A DNA stretch of 64,000 nt from Caldicoprobacter algeriensis (GCF_023838525.1 NZ_JAHUQD010000005.1:62001-126000); one strand, 5' to 3'. Numbered from the stretch's first letter, positions 9,557-18,525 are shown. Notes: generated by a model not told the origin, from the sequence alone. A program made the numbers and translations.

Positions 9557-9584
9557 TAAAGTTTATGTAGAAGGTTGTCGATAT
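9557..9584 (+). promoter_or_regulatory. Sigma-D promoter of the flagellin gene
   Basis: TAAA at 9557-9560, a 16-base spacer, then GTCGATAT at 9577-9584, seven of eight bases of the consensus. The element is preceded by CCCC just like the flgM promoter. It predicts a flagellin leader of more than 100 bases. Confidence 0.8.
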
Positions 9585-9603
9585 ATATGGGTGAAAACCA
9601 AAA

Positions 9604-9649
9604 TTAAAGCTTTATCCTTTGCAGCGGCCGGGCAGAGGATGGGCTTTAA
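9604..9649 (+). promoter_or_regulatory. Hairpin in the hag leader, candidate CsrA target
   Basis: Two stacked perfect or near-perfect stems are visible. TTAAAGC (9604-9610) pairs with GCTTTAA (9643-9649). ATCCTTTGC (9614-9622) pairs with GCAGAGGAT (9632-9640), with one G-U. The loop is nine bases. The 3' arm contains AGAGGATG, close to the CsrA consensus ARGGAUG. Further GGA motifs follow at 9668-9670, 9678-9680 and in the ribosome site GGGAGGA (9694-9700). In Bacillus, CsrA bridges a leader hairpin and the ribosome site of hag; the same arrangement is inferred here. Confidence 0.65.
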
Positions 9650-9707
9650 ACAAAAAACTGCTGAAAAGGACTTCGGCGGAAATAAAAAATTCAGGGAGGA
9701 ATGAGAT

Positions 9708-10529
9708 ATGAGGATTAATAACAACATTGCTGCTCTTAATACTTATCGTCAGTTGAGTTTTAACGTTATGAACGTTGGAAAGTCGATGGAAAAACTTTCA
9801 TCAGGACTTAGAATTAACCGAGCAGGAGATGATGCAGCAGGGCTTGCAATTTCAGAGAAGATGAGAGCACAAATTAGAGGACTTGAACAAGCTTCAAGAA
9901 ATGCACAAGACGCTATATCACTTATCCAAACTGCAGAAGGTGCATTAAATGAAACGCATAGCATTCTTCAAAGAATGAGAGAACTAGCAGTTCAAGCAGC
10001 AAATAGTACAAATGCGGGTGAGGATAGAGCAGCTATAGGTAAGGAAATTGAACAATTAAAAAATGAGATCAACAGAATAGCTTCACAAACACAATTTAAT
10101 ACAAAGAATCTGCTAACTGGAAGTGCAAAAGGGCTTGTATTTCAAATAGGAGCAAATAAGAACCAAACCATTACGTTGTCGATAGCAACTATGAATGTAA
10201 GTGCTTTGAGTATTAAGGGTATTTCAATTGCACCCACTACATCAGCAGGCTCTATAACTGGTATGCTTGCAACAATTGATACTGCAATAAATAAAGTTTC
10301 AGCAGAAAGAGCTAAACTTGGTGCATACCAAAATAGGTTAGAGCATACAATTGCTAACCTTGCAACATCAAGTGAAAACTTAACTGCAGCAGAATCAAGA
10401 ATTAGGGATGTTGACATGGCTAAGGAAATGATGAACTTCACAAAGAATAATATTCTTGCTCAAGCTGCACAGGCAATGCTGGCTCAGGCAAATATGCAGC
10501 CACAGGCAGTTTTGCAGCTATTAAGATAG
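9708..10529 (+). CDS. hag: Flagellin
   Basis: This is a short flagellin of 273 residues. It has the conserved N-terminal D0/D1 region (MRINNNIAALNTYRQL, LSSGLRINRAGDDAAGLAI, ISLIQTAEGALNE) and C-terminal D1/D0 region (SRIRDVDMAKEMMNFTKNNIL, AQANMQPQAVLQLLR). The central variable part is reduced to about 70 residues and is Ser/Thr-rich (SIAPTTSAGSITGM), a plausible glycosylation region. The codons are visibly AT-richer than in flgK and flgL upstream. It has its own sigma-D promoter, a structured leader and a strong terminator, so it is a single-gene unit. Confidence 0.97.
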   Translation: MRINNNIAALNTYRQLSFNVMNVGKSMEKLSSGLRINRAGDDAAGLAISEKMRAQIRGLEQASRNAQDAISLIQTAEGALNETHSILQRMRELAVQAANSTNAGEDRAAIGKEIEQLKNEINRIASQTQFNTKNLLTGSAKGLVFQIGANKNQTITLSIATMNVSALSIKGISIAPTTSAGSITGMLATIDTAINKVSAERAKLGAYQNRLEHTIANLATSSENLTAAESRIRDVDMAKEMMNFTKNNILAQAAQAMLAQANMQPQAVLQLLR

Positions 10530-10565
10530 TAACTAGGCTGTGGTGGGAATATTAAGCAAGATGAT

Positions 10566-10612
10566 ATAATGTTAAAGGGGTCAAGATTTGACTCCTTTAA
10601 CATTATAATTTT
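10566..10612 (+). terminator. Strong terminator after hag
   Basis: An 18-bp stem (10566-10583 with 10589-10606; one G-T pair) with a five-base loop is followed by AATTTT. It sits 36 bases after the flagellin stop and separates hag from maf. Confidence 0.85.
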
Positions 10613-10653
10613 GGTTTTACAAATAATATTGTGTAGAACTTTTGGGGGACATT

Positions 10654-12402
10654 ATGTGTACAAAAAATGTATTTATTGAAAAAAGTTTAGACGGATTAGA
10701 TATCGTTAAGGCTGTAAAAGATGATAAAGCTGTATATCTCGGAAGTAAATATAATATGCAAAGGGAAATAGAGAAGTTTTTGGCTCAGTTAGATGATGAA
10801 AAAATAGACACTATTTTTGTGTTTGGATTGGGTACTGGTGAGCACATAAAAAAACTGTTAAGTAAAAATATAGTTGCTAAAGTTTATGTGTTTGAACCGG
10901 ATGAGGATATATTTGAAAAGGTTAAAAATTCACAGATTTGTGATGAGATATTTAATACTGATGGTGTATATGTACGAAAATACGACAAAAATGAATTTGA
11001 AGTTTTAATTGATAATATTATAACTGAAGCTAATTTGGAATATTTTAAGATTATGTCTTTTGCAAATTATGGATTTGTCTTTGGTAAAGAATATAAAGAT
11101 TTTTTATCAACAATAAAGAAAAAAGTTGTTCACACGAGAATAAATAAAAATACTAAATTTGTTTTTTCAGAGCTATGGTTTGATATATTTGTAAGAAATA
11201 TGCTTAATTTAAAGAATGCTGTATGTGTCAATAGTTTAAAAAATATGTATAAAGGAAAAACTGCGGTAATTGTATCTGCAGGACCTTCTTTAGAAAAAAA
11301 TGTTCATTTGTTAAAAGGCAAAGAAGATGGATTGATAATAATAACTGGTGGTAGGACACTAGGAACTTTACTTAAATATGAAATTAAACCGGATTTTTTG
11401 TGTGTAGTTGATCCTGTTGAAAAGACTTATAAACTGATGGAAAAATTTTTGTATCTGGATGTTCCTTTAATATTTTATGAAGGAACAAACGCTGATGTTG
11501 TTGAAAAGTATAAAGGGAAAAAAATTTTTTATGCAAAAGAATCCTTTGTAAAATATTTTTTAGGGAGAGACATTGATACTCTTTTAAGTGGGGGTTCTGT
11601 TGCTGTAACTTGTTTAGGATTAGCTATATATTTAGGATGTAAAAACATTATATTTATTGGACAAGATTTAGCTTTTACTAATGATAAGTTGCATGCTAGT
11701 AATGCTATTTTGGAGAGCGAGAAAAATGAAGTTAAAAAAGAGACAATTTTTGTTAAAGGGATTGACGGAAATCCTGTAAAAACAGATTATTCTTTAAATA
11801 TGTTTAGAGAAACAATAGAGTCAATAATACAAGTGTATAGCGAACATAACTACATAAATGCTACTGAGGGTGGAGCGCATATTGAAGGTACTAAGGTTAT
11901 GAGGTTAGAGGAAGCGATAAGTGAATTTTATTGCAGCGATTTACGTAAAAAAGAATTGGATTTGCAACCAGATGAATTTGATTATGATTTTATTTATGAA
12001 AAACTAAGTAATGCATTGAATGATTTTAAAGTTATTCAAGACAAATGTAAAGAGGGAATGAGAATAGTTAGAAATATCAGGGAAGAGAGTTTTCTAATAA
12101 ACACAAGCTTAAAAAAGAAAATTACATCAAAGCTTAGGAAACTCGATAGTATCGATGATGAAATTAAAAAAAGGTTTGAAAATAATGGCTTCTCTAATTT
12201 AATCTTGTATCCCGTTACAATGGCTATATTGTCGGATATCGAAAATACCGTACTTGAAAGTGATCCCGAAGAGATTAAGTTAGAGAAAGCTTTAAATAGA
12301 AGTCATAACATGTATGAAAGCATATACAATAAGCTGGATGTTGCAATAAGGATTTTGGAAAACAGATTGAATGCGGGAGGAAGTTTTTCAAATGACAGAT
12401 AA
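10654..12402 (+). CDS. maf: Motility accessory factor (Maf-type flagellin glycosyltransferase, MptE-like/DUF115)
   Basis: The 582-residue product carries the central MptE-like domain shared by Maf proteins: AVIVSAGPSLEKNVHLL near residue 210, then IITGGRTLGTLL and PDFLCVVDPVE, and later SGGSVAVTCLGLAIYLGCKNIIFIGQDLAFT. Maf proteins transfer nonulosonic acids onto Ser/Thr of flagellin, and they are typically encoded beside flagellin and sugar-synthesis genes, as here. ATG 10654 is chosen because the GGGGGAC site lies just before it. The C-terminal 150 residues are helical and probably bind flagellin. The gene is AT-rich. Confidence 0.88.
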   Translation: MCTKNVFIEKSLDGLDIVKAVKDDKAVYLGSKYNMQREIEKFLAQLDDEKIDTIFVFGLGTGEHIKKLLSKNIVAKVYVFEPDEDIFEKVKNSQICDEIFNTDGVYVRKYDKNEFEVLIDNIITEANLEYFKIMSFANYGFVFGKEYKDFLSTIKKKVVHTRINKNTKFVFSELWFDIFVRNMLNLKNAVCVNSLKNMYKGKTAVIVSAGPSLEKNVHLLKGKEDGLIIITGGRTLGTLLKYEIKPDFLCVVDPVEKTYKLMEKFLYLDVPLIFYEGTNADVVEKYKGKKIFYAKESFVKYFLGRDIDTLLSGGSVAVTCLGLAIYLGCKNIIFIGQDLAFTNDKLHASNAILESEKNEVKKETIFVKGIDGNPVKTDYSLNMFRETIESIIQVYSEHNYINATEGGAHIEGTKVMRLEEAISEFYCSDLRKKELDLQPDEFDYDFIYEKLSNALNDFKVIQDKCKEGMRIVRNIREESFLINTSLKKKITSKLRKLDSIDDEIKKRFENNGFSNLILYPVTMAILSDIENTVLESDPEEIKLEKALNRSHNMYESIYNKLDVAIRILENRLNAGGSFSNDR

Positions 12403-12709
12403 TCAAAAGCTATATGAAGAGTTAAAGCCTTTGAGTGAAGAGGCCATCGAGGTTTCGGACAAATTGATTCAAAGGCTGAGAAATTTTGATATTAGTGTAG
12501 CGATGAACGATTTTATAAAGCTGAGCATAGTGGTGGAAAAAATAGTTAATTTAATTTATTTAGATGAAACCTTAAGACCTTATATATATGATATTAATTC
12601 AGTATTGAAAAATATGCTGGAAGCAATTGAAAATAAGGATTATTATTTGGTGAGTGATATAGTCGAATATGAATTATTGCCAAACTTGCATAAATTAACA
12701 CAAAATTGA
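12392..12709 (+). CDS. Small acidic helical protein overlapping maf, unknown function
   Basis: I do not recognise this 105-residue product. It is predicted to be all-helical and acidic, with segments EEAIEVSDKLIQRLRN and DYYLVSDIVEYELLPNLHKL. Start ATG 12392 lies inside the 3' end of maf (11-bp overlap) and has GGGAGG at 12375-12380. An earlier in-frame ATG at 12371 has no ribosome site. Translational coupling with maf suggests a partner or chaperone of the glycosyltransferase; this is inference only. After it comes a 146-base gap with a possible promoter. Confidence 0.75.
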   Translation: MTDNQKLYEELKPLSEEAIEVSDKLIQRLRNFDISVAMNDFIKLSIVVEKIVNLIYLDETLRPYIYDINSVLKNMLEAIENKDYYLVSDIVEYELLPNLHKLTQN

Positions 12710-12794
12710 AGTTTTGTTCAAGTACTTGAGTTTTAAAATAAAGTTCACTGTTCAACTGCTGTACAAGAAGATACTTCTTTGGTGAAAGTTTATA

Positions 12795-12820
12795 TAAATT
12801 ACAAGGATGGCAGTCGATAT
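12795..12820 (+). promoter_or_regulatory. Possible sigma-D promoter of the legionaminic acid operon
   Basis: TAAA at 12795-12798, then a 14-base spacer, then GTCGATAT at 12813-12820. The -10 half is the same octamer as in the hag promoter. The spacer is two bases shorter than in the other three sites, so the call is less certain. The first sugar gene starts 35 bases downstream. Confidence 0.55.
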
Positions 12821-12855
12821 GTTAAAATGGGTTTTACGAGCGTAGGTGTGAAAAA

Positions 12856-13902
12856 ATGCAGGATTTGCTGATAAGGAAAACAGAAACCATACTGGATGCC
12901 ATGAGAAAATTGGATATATGCGCGAAGAAAATACTTCTAGTGGTTGAAAACACTAAATTGTTAGGTGTTGTTACGGATGGAGACATTAGAAGATGGATTC
13001 TGAAGAATGGTAGTCTGGATGAAGAGGTTAGTAAGGTGATGAATACTAATCCTATAGTATTGCATTATAAAGATAAGAAAAAGGCTAAAAAATTAATGAT
13101 AAAGCATAATGTAGAAGCTATACCGCTTGTGGATGATGAAGGAAATGTAAAATCAATAGTATTTTGGAATGACTTTGAATATGGGCAAAATAATAAAGAA
13201 AAAATAGATGTTCCTGTAGTTATTATGGCTGGTGGTAAGGGGACTAGGCTTCATCCGTATACTAAAATTTTGCCTAAACCATTAATACCAATTGGAGATA
13301 TCCCTATAGTAGAGAGGATAATAAATAAGTTTTACGAATATGGCTGTACAAACTTTTATCTGACGGTGAATTATAAAAAGAATATGATAAAATCCTATTT
13401 TGGAGATTTGGAAAGAGATTATAATATAACTTATGTTGAGGAAGAAAAACCACTTGGTACCGCAGGTGGTTTATCGTTATTAAAGGATAAAATAAAGACT
13501 ACGTTTTTTGTATCGAATTGTGATATTTTAGTTGATGCCGATTATGCTGATATCTTAAAACATCATAAAAAAAGTAGTAATAAAATCACTATGGTAACGT
13601 CTGTAAAACTTTTTGAGGTTCCTTTTGGTGTGATAGAATTGGATGAAAAAGGAAATGTTGCGAGGATAGTTGAAAAACCTAAACATTCATATTTGGTAAA
13701 TACCGGGCTTTATGTGCTTGAGCCTGAAACGATATACGATATTCCAGAAAATCAGTATTTTGATTTACCTGCTCTCTATGAGTATTATTTAAAAAAAGGA
13801 GAGAAGGTAGGAATTTATCCAATAAGTGAGGCTTCTTGGATGGATATGGGACAAATGGATACTCTTCAGGATATGCTAAATAGGTTGAATATTGAGGATT
13901 GA
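12856..13902 (+). CDS. ptmE: Sugar-1-phosphate nucleotidyltransferase with CBS domains (PtmE-like)
   Basis: The 348-residue product has a pair of CBS motifs (about residues 1-115: LLGVVTDGDIRRWIL, VEAIPLVDDEGNVKSIV). A nucleotidyltransferase domain follows, with VVIMAGGKGTRLHPYTKILPK at about residue 121 and the downstream EEEKPLGTAGGLSLL and VSNCDILVDADY motifs. In Campylobacter, PtmE makes GDP-glucosamine for the GDP-linked legionaminic acid route. The same CBS-plus-transferase layout and the neighbouring genes support that role, but the nucleotide and sugar cannot be read from sequence alone. Confidence 0.82.
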   Translation: MQDLLIRKTETILDAMRKLDICAKKILLVVENTKLLGVVTDGDIRRWILKNGSLDEEVSKVMNTNPIVLHYKDKKKAKKLMIKHNVEAIPLVDDEGNVKSIVFWNDFEYGQNNKEKIDVPVVIMAGGKGTRLHPYTKILPKPLIPIGDIPIVERIINKFYEYGCTNFYLTVNYKKNMIKSYFGDLERDYNITYVEEEKPLGTAGGLSLLKDKIKTTFFVSNCDILVDADYADILKHHKKSSNKITMVTSVKLFEVPFGVIELDEKGNVARIVEKPKHSYLVNTGLYVLEPETIYDIPENQYFDLPALYEYYLKKGEKVGIYPISEASWMDMGQMDTLQDMLNRLNIED

Positions 13903-13918
13903 AAGGAGTAAGAGATAA

Positions 13919-14653
13919 TTGATTGACAATAAAAAAATTGTAGCGATAATACCTGCACGGGGTGGCTCAAAAGGAATTAAGAGAAAGAACATAAGAATAT
14001 TAAACGGTAAACCTTTAATTTCTTATACAATTGAACAAGCATTGAAAAGCAAATATATTGATAGGGTAATTGTATCCACAGAAGATTTAGAAATTGCAGA
14101 AATTTCTAAGTCTTTTGGTGCTGAAGTGCCTTTTTTAAGACCGCAAGAACTTGCACAAGATGACACGCCGGGTATTGAACCAATTATCCATGCGGTAAAT
14201 TATTTAAACAGTGAAGAAAAGTACTCCTTTGAGTATGTTATGTGTCTTCAATGTACTTGTCCATTGAGAAAGGTTGAAGATATCGATAATTCTATAGAAG
14301 AAATAAATGCCAAAAATGCTGATTCTCTAGTGAGCGTGTGTGAAAGTGAGGTAAATCCGTATTGGATGAAGGTAATCGAAGATGGGAAATTGGTGGATTT
14401 TATTAAAACGAATATTGCCTATGTAAGACGTCAGGATTTGCCCAAAGTTTATAGGCTGAATGGAGCCATATATTTAGCAAGGGCAGAGATAATTTTGAAT
14501 AGAAAGACATGGTACACAGATAATACTATACCCTACATTATGGACAGGATTTCTTCTGTTGATATCGATGATGAAATGGATTTTAGGTACGTTGAATTTT
14601 TAATGAGTTATGAGGAGCATGGTGATATAAATGGAAGAATTGTTTCAAAATAA
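13919..14653 (+). CDS. legF: CMP-legionaminic acid / CMP-sialic acid synthetase family cytidylyltransferase
   Basis: The 244-residue product begins with the nucleotide-binding signature VAIIPARGGSKGIKRKNIR and has later motifs LQCTCPLRKVEDIDNSIEE and RLNGAIYLARAE typical of NeuA/PseF/LegF/PtmB enzymes. These activate a nonulosonic acid with CTP. The start is TTG 13919 with AAAGGAG upstream. The 3' end overlaps legI by 23 bp, which indicates coupled translation. The pathway context favours legionaminic acid over sialic or pseudaminic acid. Confidence 0.87.
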   Translation: MIDNKKIVAIIPARGGSKGIKRKNIRILNGKPLISYTIEQALKSKYIDRVIVSTEDLEIAEISKSFGAEVPFLRPQELAQDDTPGIEPIIHAVNYLNSEEKYSFEYVMCLQCTCPLRKVEDIDNSIEEINAKNADSLVSVCESEVNPYWMKVIEDGKLVDFIKTNIAYVRRQDLPKVYRLNGAIYLARAEIILNRKTWYTDNTIPYIMDRISSVDIDDEMDFRYVEFLMSYEEHGDINGRIVSK

Positions 14654-15659
14654 TAGGTGTTTTATAATAGCAGAAGCAGGAGTTAATCATAATGGTTCTC
14701 TGGAATTAGCAACAAAACTAATCGATGAAGCGAAAGAAGCGGGTGCAGATGCTATAAAGTTTCAGACTTTTAGAACGGAAAATTTGGTAACTAAAGATGC
14801 TCCTAAGGCTGAATATCAGATGAACAATACGGGTGAGGGTACGCAATTTGAAATGCTAAAAAAACTAGAACTATCTTTAGAGGATCATATAAAGCTTAAA
14901 GAATATGCACAGCATAAGGGGATAATGTTTATTTCTACCCCATTTGATTTTGAAAGCGTTGATCTGCTCGAGAAGTTAGGTGTATTGATATACAAAGTAA
15001 GTTCGGGAGATTTGACCAATATTCCATTATTGAGATACATAGCTAAGTTTAAAAAGCCGATAATTTTATCGACAGGAATGGCTAATTTGGGTGAGGTGGA
15101 ACTAGCGGTCAATGCTATAAAGGAGAAAGGGAACGATAATATAATTTTACTGCACTGTACATCGAACTATCCGACAGATTATGAAGATGTTAATCTAAAA
15201 GCGATGATAACTCTAAAGGATGCTTTTAAGTTACCTGTCGGTTATTCAGATCATACGACTGGTATTGAAGTTGCTATTGCTGCCGTCGCAATGGGGGCGA
15301 GGGTTATTGAGAAACATTTTACACTAGATAGAAATATGGAGGGGCCAGACCATAAAGCCTCATTAGATCCTATTGAATTTAGAAACATGGTTCAGAGCAT
15401 AAGAAATATTGAGAAAGCATTGGGAGATGGGATAAAGCGTTGTAGTCGGAATGAGGAGAATACGAAGTTTTTTGCGAGAAGATGTATTGTTGCTAAACGT
15501 AAACTAAATGTTGGTGAAAAGGTAACTTATGAGAATATTCATTTTAAAAGGCCTGAAAAAGGGATTAGTCCAGTTTTTGTAGATATGATATTAAATAAGA
15601 CAGTAATAAAAGAAATAGATAAAGATGAGCCAATTACTTTTGATAAATTAAGCGGGTGA
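14631..15659 (+). CDS. legI: Legionaminic acid synthase (NeuB family)
   Basis: The 342-residue product shows the NeuB barrel (CFIIAEAGVNHNGSLELA, ADAIKFQTFRTENLVT, LSTGMANLGEVE, LHCTSNYPT, GYSDHTTGIEVAIAAVAMGA, EKHFTLDR). A C-terminal SAF/antifreeze-like domain begins near residue 280 (RRCIVAKRKLNVGEKVTYENI). It condenses a 6-carbon sugar with phosphoenolpyruvate to give the nine-carbon acid. The gene overlaps legF and ends four bases before legG. Confidence 0.92.
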   Translation: MEELFQNNRCFIIAEAGVNHNGSLELATKLIDEAKEAGADAIKFQTFRTENLVTKDAPKAEYQMNNTGEGTQFEMLKKLELSLEDHIKLKEYAQHKGIMFISTPFDFESVDLLEKLGVLIYKVSSGDLTNIPLLRYIAKFKKPIILSTGMANLGEVELAVNAIKEKGNDNIILLHCTSNYPTDYEDVNLKAMITLKDAFKLPVGYSDHTTGIEVAIAAVAMGARVIEKHFTLDRNMEGPDHKASLDPIEFRNMVQSIRNIEKALGDGIKRCSRNEENTKFFARRCIVAKRKLNVGEKVTYENIHFKRPEKGISPVFVDMILNKTVIKEIDKDEPITFDKLSG

Positions 15660-15663
15660 GTGT

Positions 15664-16818
15664 ATGCGTAAGATACTTGTGGTTACTGGTACAAGGGCTG
15701 AATATGGTTTGCTCTATTGGACGATGAAGAGAATTCAGGAAGATAATGATTTAAAATTGCAATTAATTGTTACAGGAAGTCACTTATGTCCGGAATATGG
15801 ATATACAGTTGAACAAATAAGGCAAGATGGTTTTGTGATAGACGAAGAGATAGATATGCTTATAAGTTCAAAAAGTAAAAGCGCGATTGTTAAGTCTATG
15901 GGTATAGAATTAATTCAAATGGCACAGGCATTTGATAGATTAAAACCCGATATTTTATTGATTTTAGGTGATAGATATGAAACATTTATAGCCGCTACTT
16001 GTGCAATGATGATGAATGTGCCCATTGCACACATGAATGGTGGTGAATCCACAGAGGGAGCTGTTGATGAACAGATACGCCATGCTATAACAAAAATGGC
16101 TCACATTCATTTTGCTGGAACAGAGTACTACAGAGAAAGAATAATAAAGATGGGTGAGGAGCCATGGAGAGTTTTTAATGTGGGTCAACCTGGCATTGAA
16201 AATATTGTAAGAATGAAACTTTTTACTAAAGATGAGATATTGAATGAACTCAATATAAAACCTAATAATAAATTGATATTCTTAATTACCTATCATCCTG
16301 TTACCTTAGAGGTAGAAAATACAGAGAGACAGATAGATGAGTTGTTACAGGCTATAAAAAGATTTGATGCAAATTATATTTTTACTTATCCTAATGCCGA
16401 TTTTGGTAGTAAAGTTATAATCGAGAAAATCAGTGAATTTGTGAGTCAAAGTGAGGATTCGTATTTGTTCTGCAACTTGGGGCAAAAGAAATATTTAAGT
16501 TTATTGAAACATTGTGATGTTGTGATTGGAAATTCGTCGAGTGGGATTATAGAAACACCTATATTTAAAAAACCTGTTGTTAATATTGGAGAGAGGCAGA
16601 AAGGTAGGCTGAGAGCTGATAATGTTATAGACTGTGATTATGATGAAAAAAGTATAACAGATGCTATAAATAAAGCCTTATACGATAGAGATTTTAAGAT
16701 AAACCTAGACAAAGTTAACAATGTTTTTGGCGATGGAAATACGAGTGAGAGAGTAGTAAATATATTAAAAAATATAGAGTTAAATAAAAATTTGTTGCGA
16801 AAAAGATTGGCTTATTAA
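15664..16818 (+). CDS. legG: UDP-GlcNAc 2-epimerase (hydrolysing) family, NeuC/LegG-like
   Basis: The 384-residue product starts RKILVVTGTRAEYGLLYW and contains LILGDRYETFIAA, AHMNGGESTEGAVDEQIRHA and, further on, GNSSSGIIETP. These are NeuC hallmarks. In this pathway the enzyme inverts C2 and hydrolyses the nucleotide from the diacetamido sugar to yield the free hexose for LegI. The GDP- versus UDP-linked substrate is undetermined. ATG 15664 lies just after the legI stop. Confidence 0.9.
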   Translation: MRKILVVTGTRAEYGLLYWTMKRIQEDNDLKLQLIVTGSHLCPEYGYTVEQIRQDGFVIDEEIDMLISSKSKSAIVKSMGIELIQMAQAFDRLKPDILLILGDRYETFIAATCAMMMNVPIAHMNGGESTEGAVDEQIRHAITKMAHIHFAGTEYYRERIIKMGEEPWRVFNVGQPGIENIVRMKLFTKDEILNELNIKPNNKLIFLITYHPVTLEVENTERQIDELLQAIKRFDANYIFTYPNADFGSKVIIEKISEFVSQSEDSYLFCNLGQKKYLSLLKHCDVVIGNSSSGIIETPIFKKPVVNIGERQKGRLRADNVIDCDYDEKSITDAINKALYDRDFKINLDKVNNVFGDGNTSERVVNILKNIELNKNLLRKRLAY

Positions 16819-16831
16819 ATTGGGTGATATC

Positions 16832-17476
16832 ATGAAGAAAATAGTGCTTGTCGGTGGTGGAGGCCACTGTAAGGTTATTATTGATATAATAAGGAGTACA
16901 GCCGAATACGAAATTATAGGTATAACTGATAAAAACAACATAGGACAAGAAGTTTTGGGTGTGCCAATTATTGGTGATGATGAAATACTAGAGGAACTGA
17001 AAAATAAAGGTGTAGATTATGCTTTTATTTGTGTAGGAGCTATAGATAACATCCAAAAGAGATGGAAGATATACAACAAATTGAAAGAAATTGGATTTAA
17101 GATGCCGATTTTAATACATAAAGATGCGATAGTTTCAAGGTATGCTTTAATAGAAGAGGGGACATGCGTTATGCCCGGTGCAATAGTAAATTCATGTGCT
17201 TATATAGGTAAAAACTGTATAATAAATACTTCTAGCGTGATTGAACATGATTGTGTTATTGAAGCCAATACACATGTATCACCTAAAGCGGTCCTTGGAG
17301 GAGAAGTAAAAATAGGAGAGAATTCTCATATCGGAATGGGAAGCACGATAATTCAAGGGATAAGAATAGGTAATAACGTAACGATAGGAGCAGGGGCAGT
17401 TGTAATTAATGATATACCCGATAATAGTGTTGCCGTTGGTGTGCCGGCAAAAGTTGTAAGAACTAAACAACTGTAG
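16832..17476 (+). CDS. legH: Hexapeptide-repeat sugar O/N-acetyltransferase (NeuD/PglD-like)
   Basis: The 214-residue product has an N-terminal Rossmann-like nucleotide-sugar domain (KIVLVGGGGHCKVIIDII). A left-handed beta-helix follows from about residue 100, with typical hexapeptide repeats and the loop IEHDCVIEANTHVSPKA, ending with GNNVTIGAGAVV and VPAKVVR. PglD-type enzymes N-acetylate the 4-amino sugar made by the aminotransferase. I chose ATG 16832 (GGGTGAT upstream); the in-frame TTG at 16820 has no site. O-acetylation as in NeuD remains possible. Confidence 0.83.
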   Translation: MKKIVLVGGGGHCKVIIDIIRSTAEYEIIGITDKNNIGQEVLGVPIIGDDEILEELKNKGVDYAFICVGAIDNIQKRWKIYNKLKEIGFKMPILIHKDAIVSRYALIEEGTCVMPGAIVNSCAYIGKNCIINTSSVIEHDCVIEANTHVSPKAVLGGEVKIGENSHIGMGSTIIQGIRIGNNVTIGAGAVVINDIPDNSVAVGVPAKVVRTKQL

Positions 17477-17490
17477 AAGGAGAAGGTAAT

Positions 17491-18483
17491 ATGGAGTTAA
17501 AAAATAAGAGAGTTTTGGTAACAGGAGCAGACGGCTTTATTGGTAGCCATCTTACAGAAAGATTGGTGGAACTTGGTGCACAGGTAACTGCATTGGTGCA
17601 ATATAATTCTTTTAACCATTGGGGATGGATAGATACGTTTGATAAAAACATAAAAGATAGTATAAACGTTGTAACAGGTGATATTAGGGAATATGATGGT
17701 ATGAAAAAAATAATAAAAGGCCAAGAAGTGGTTTTTCATCTTGCGGCTTTAATTGCCATACCATACTCGTATGTATCTCCCATGGCTTATGTGAAAACAA
17801 ATATAGAAGGGACAGTAAATATTTTGGAAGCATGTAGGGAATTTGGAGTCGAAAAGGTTATTCATACGTCTACTTCTGAAACTTATGGAACAGCAAAATA
17901 TGTCCCTATAGATGAAAATCATCCTCTACAGGGTCAATCCCCATATTCTGCTTCAAAAATAGCTGCAGATAAGATGGCAGAAAGCTATTATAGAAGCTAT
18001 GGTTTACCTGTGGTTATATTAAGACCGTTTAATACTTATGGACCTAGGCAATCGGCGAGGGCGGTTATACCTACTATAATAACTCAAATTTTAGCGGGGG
18101 TTAAAGAAATTAAATTGGGAAGTTTATCTCCAACAAGAGATTTTACCTATGTCAAGGATACTGTTGAGGCATTTATAAAAGTTGCTGAAGCAGATAATAC
18201 TGTAGGCGAAGTTATTAACGCGGGTTCTAATTATGAAATATCAATTGGCAACTTAGCAAAAAAAATAATGAACCTTATGGGTGTTAATGTAGAGATTATA
18301 TGTGATAAACAGAGAGTTAGACCTGAAAAAAGTGAGGTTAATAGATTATGGGCAGATAATACAAAAATCAGAAATTTAACTGGCTGGCAGCCAAGGTATT
18401 CTTTGGAAAAAGGATTAATGGAAACTATTGATTGGATAGAAAAGAATCATAGATATTATAAAAGCAATGTTTACAACATATAG
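17491..18483 (+). CDS. legB: NAD-dependent nucleotide-sugar 4,6-dehydratase (LegB-like)
   Basis: The 330-residue product is an extended SDR enzyme: VLVTGADGFIGSHLTERLVELGA at the N-terminus, VFHLAALIAIPYSY, the Thr-Ser region HTSTSETYGTAKYVP, and the catalytic YSASK. It also has RPFNTYGPRQSARAVIP. It removes water across C4-C6 of a GlcNAc nucleotide sugar to give the 4-keto-6-deoxy intermediate used by LegC. ATG 17491 follows AGAAGGAGAAGG. It is a normal length for the LegB group. Confidence 0.88.
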   Translation: MELKNKRVLVTGADGFIGSHLTERLVELGAQVTALVQYNSFNHWGWIDTFDKNIKDSINVVTGDIREYDGMKKIIKGQEVVFHLAALIAIPYSYVSPMAYVKTNIEGTVNILEACREFGVEKVIHTSTSETYGTAKYVPIDENHPLQGQSPYSASKIAADKMAESYYRSYGLPVVILRPFNTYGPRQSARAVIPTIITQILAGVKEIKLGSLSPTRDFTYVKDTVEAFIKVAEADNTVGEVINAGSNYEISIGNLAKKIMNLMGVNVEIICDKQRVRPEKSEVNRLWADNTKIRNLTGWQPRYSLEKGLMETIDWIEKNHRYYKSNVYNI

Positions 18484-18525
18484 TTGAACTTAAACTACAA
18501 TGGATCGTTATAAGGAGAGAATGAT

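Noticed and set aside
9510-9704. A 64-codon open frame inside the hag leader
   Set aside because: It has no ribosome site and covers the sigma-D promoter and hairpin, which explain the region better.
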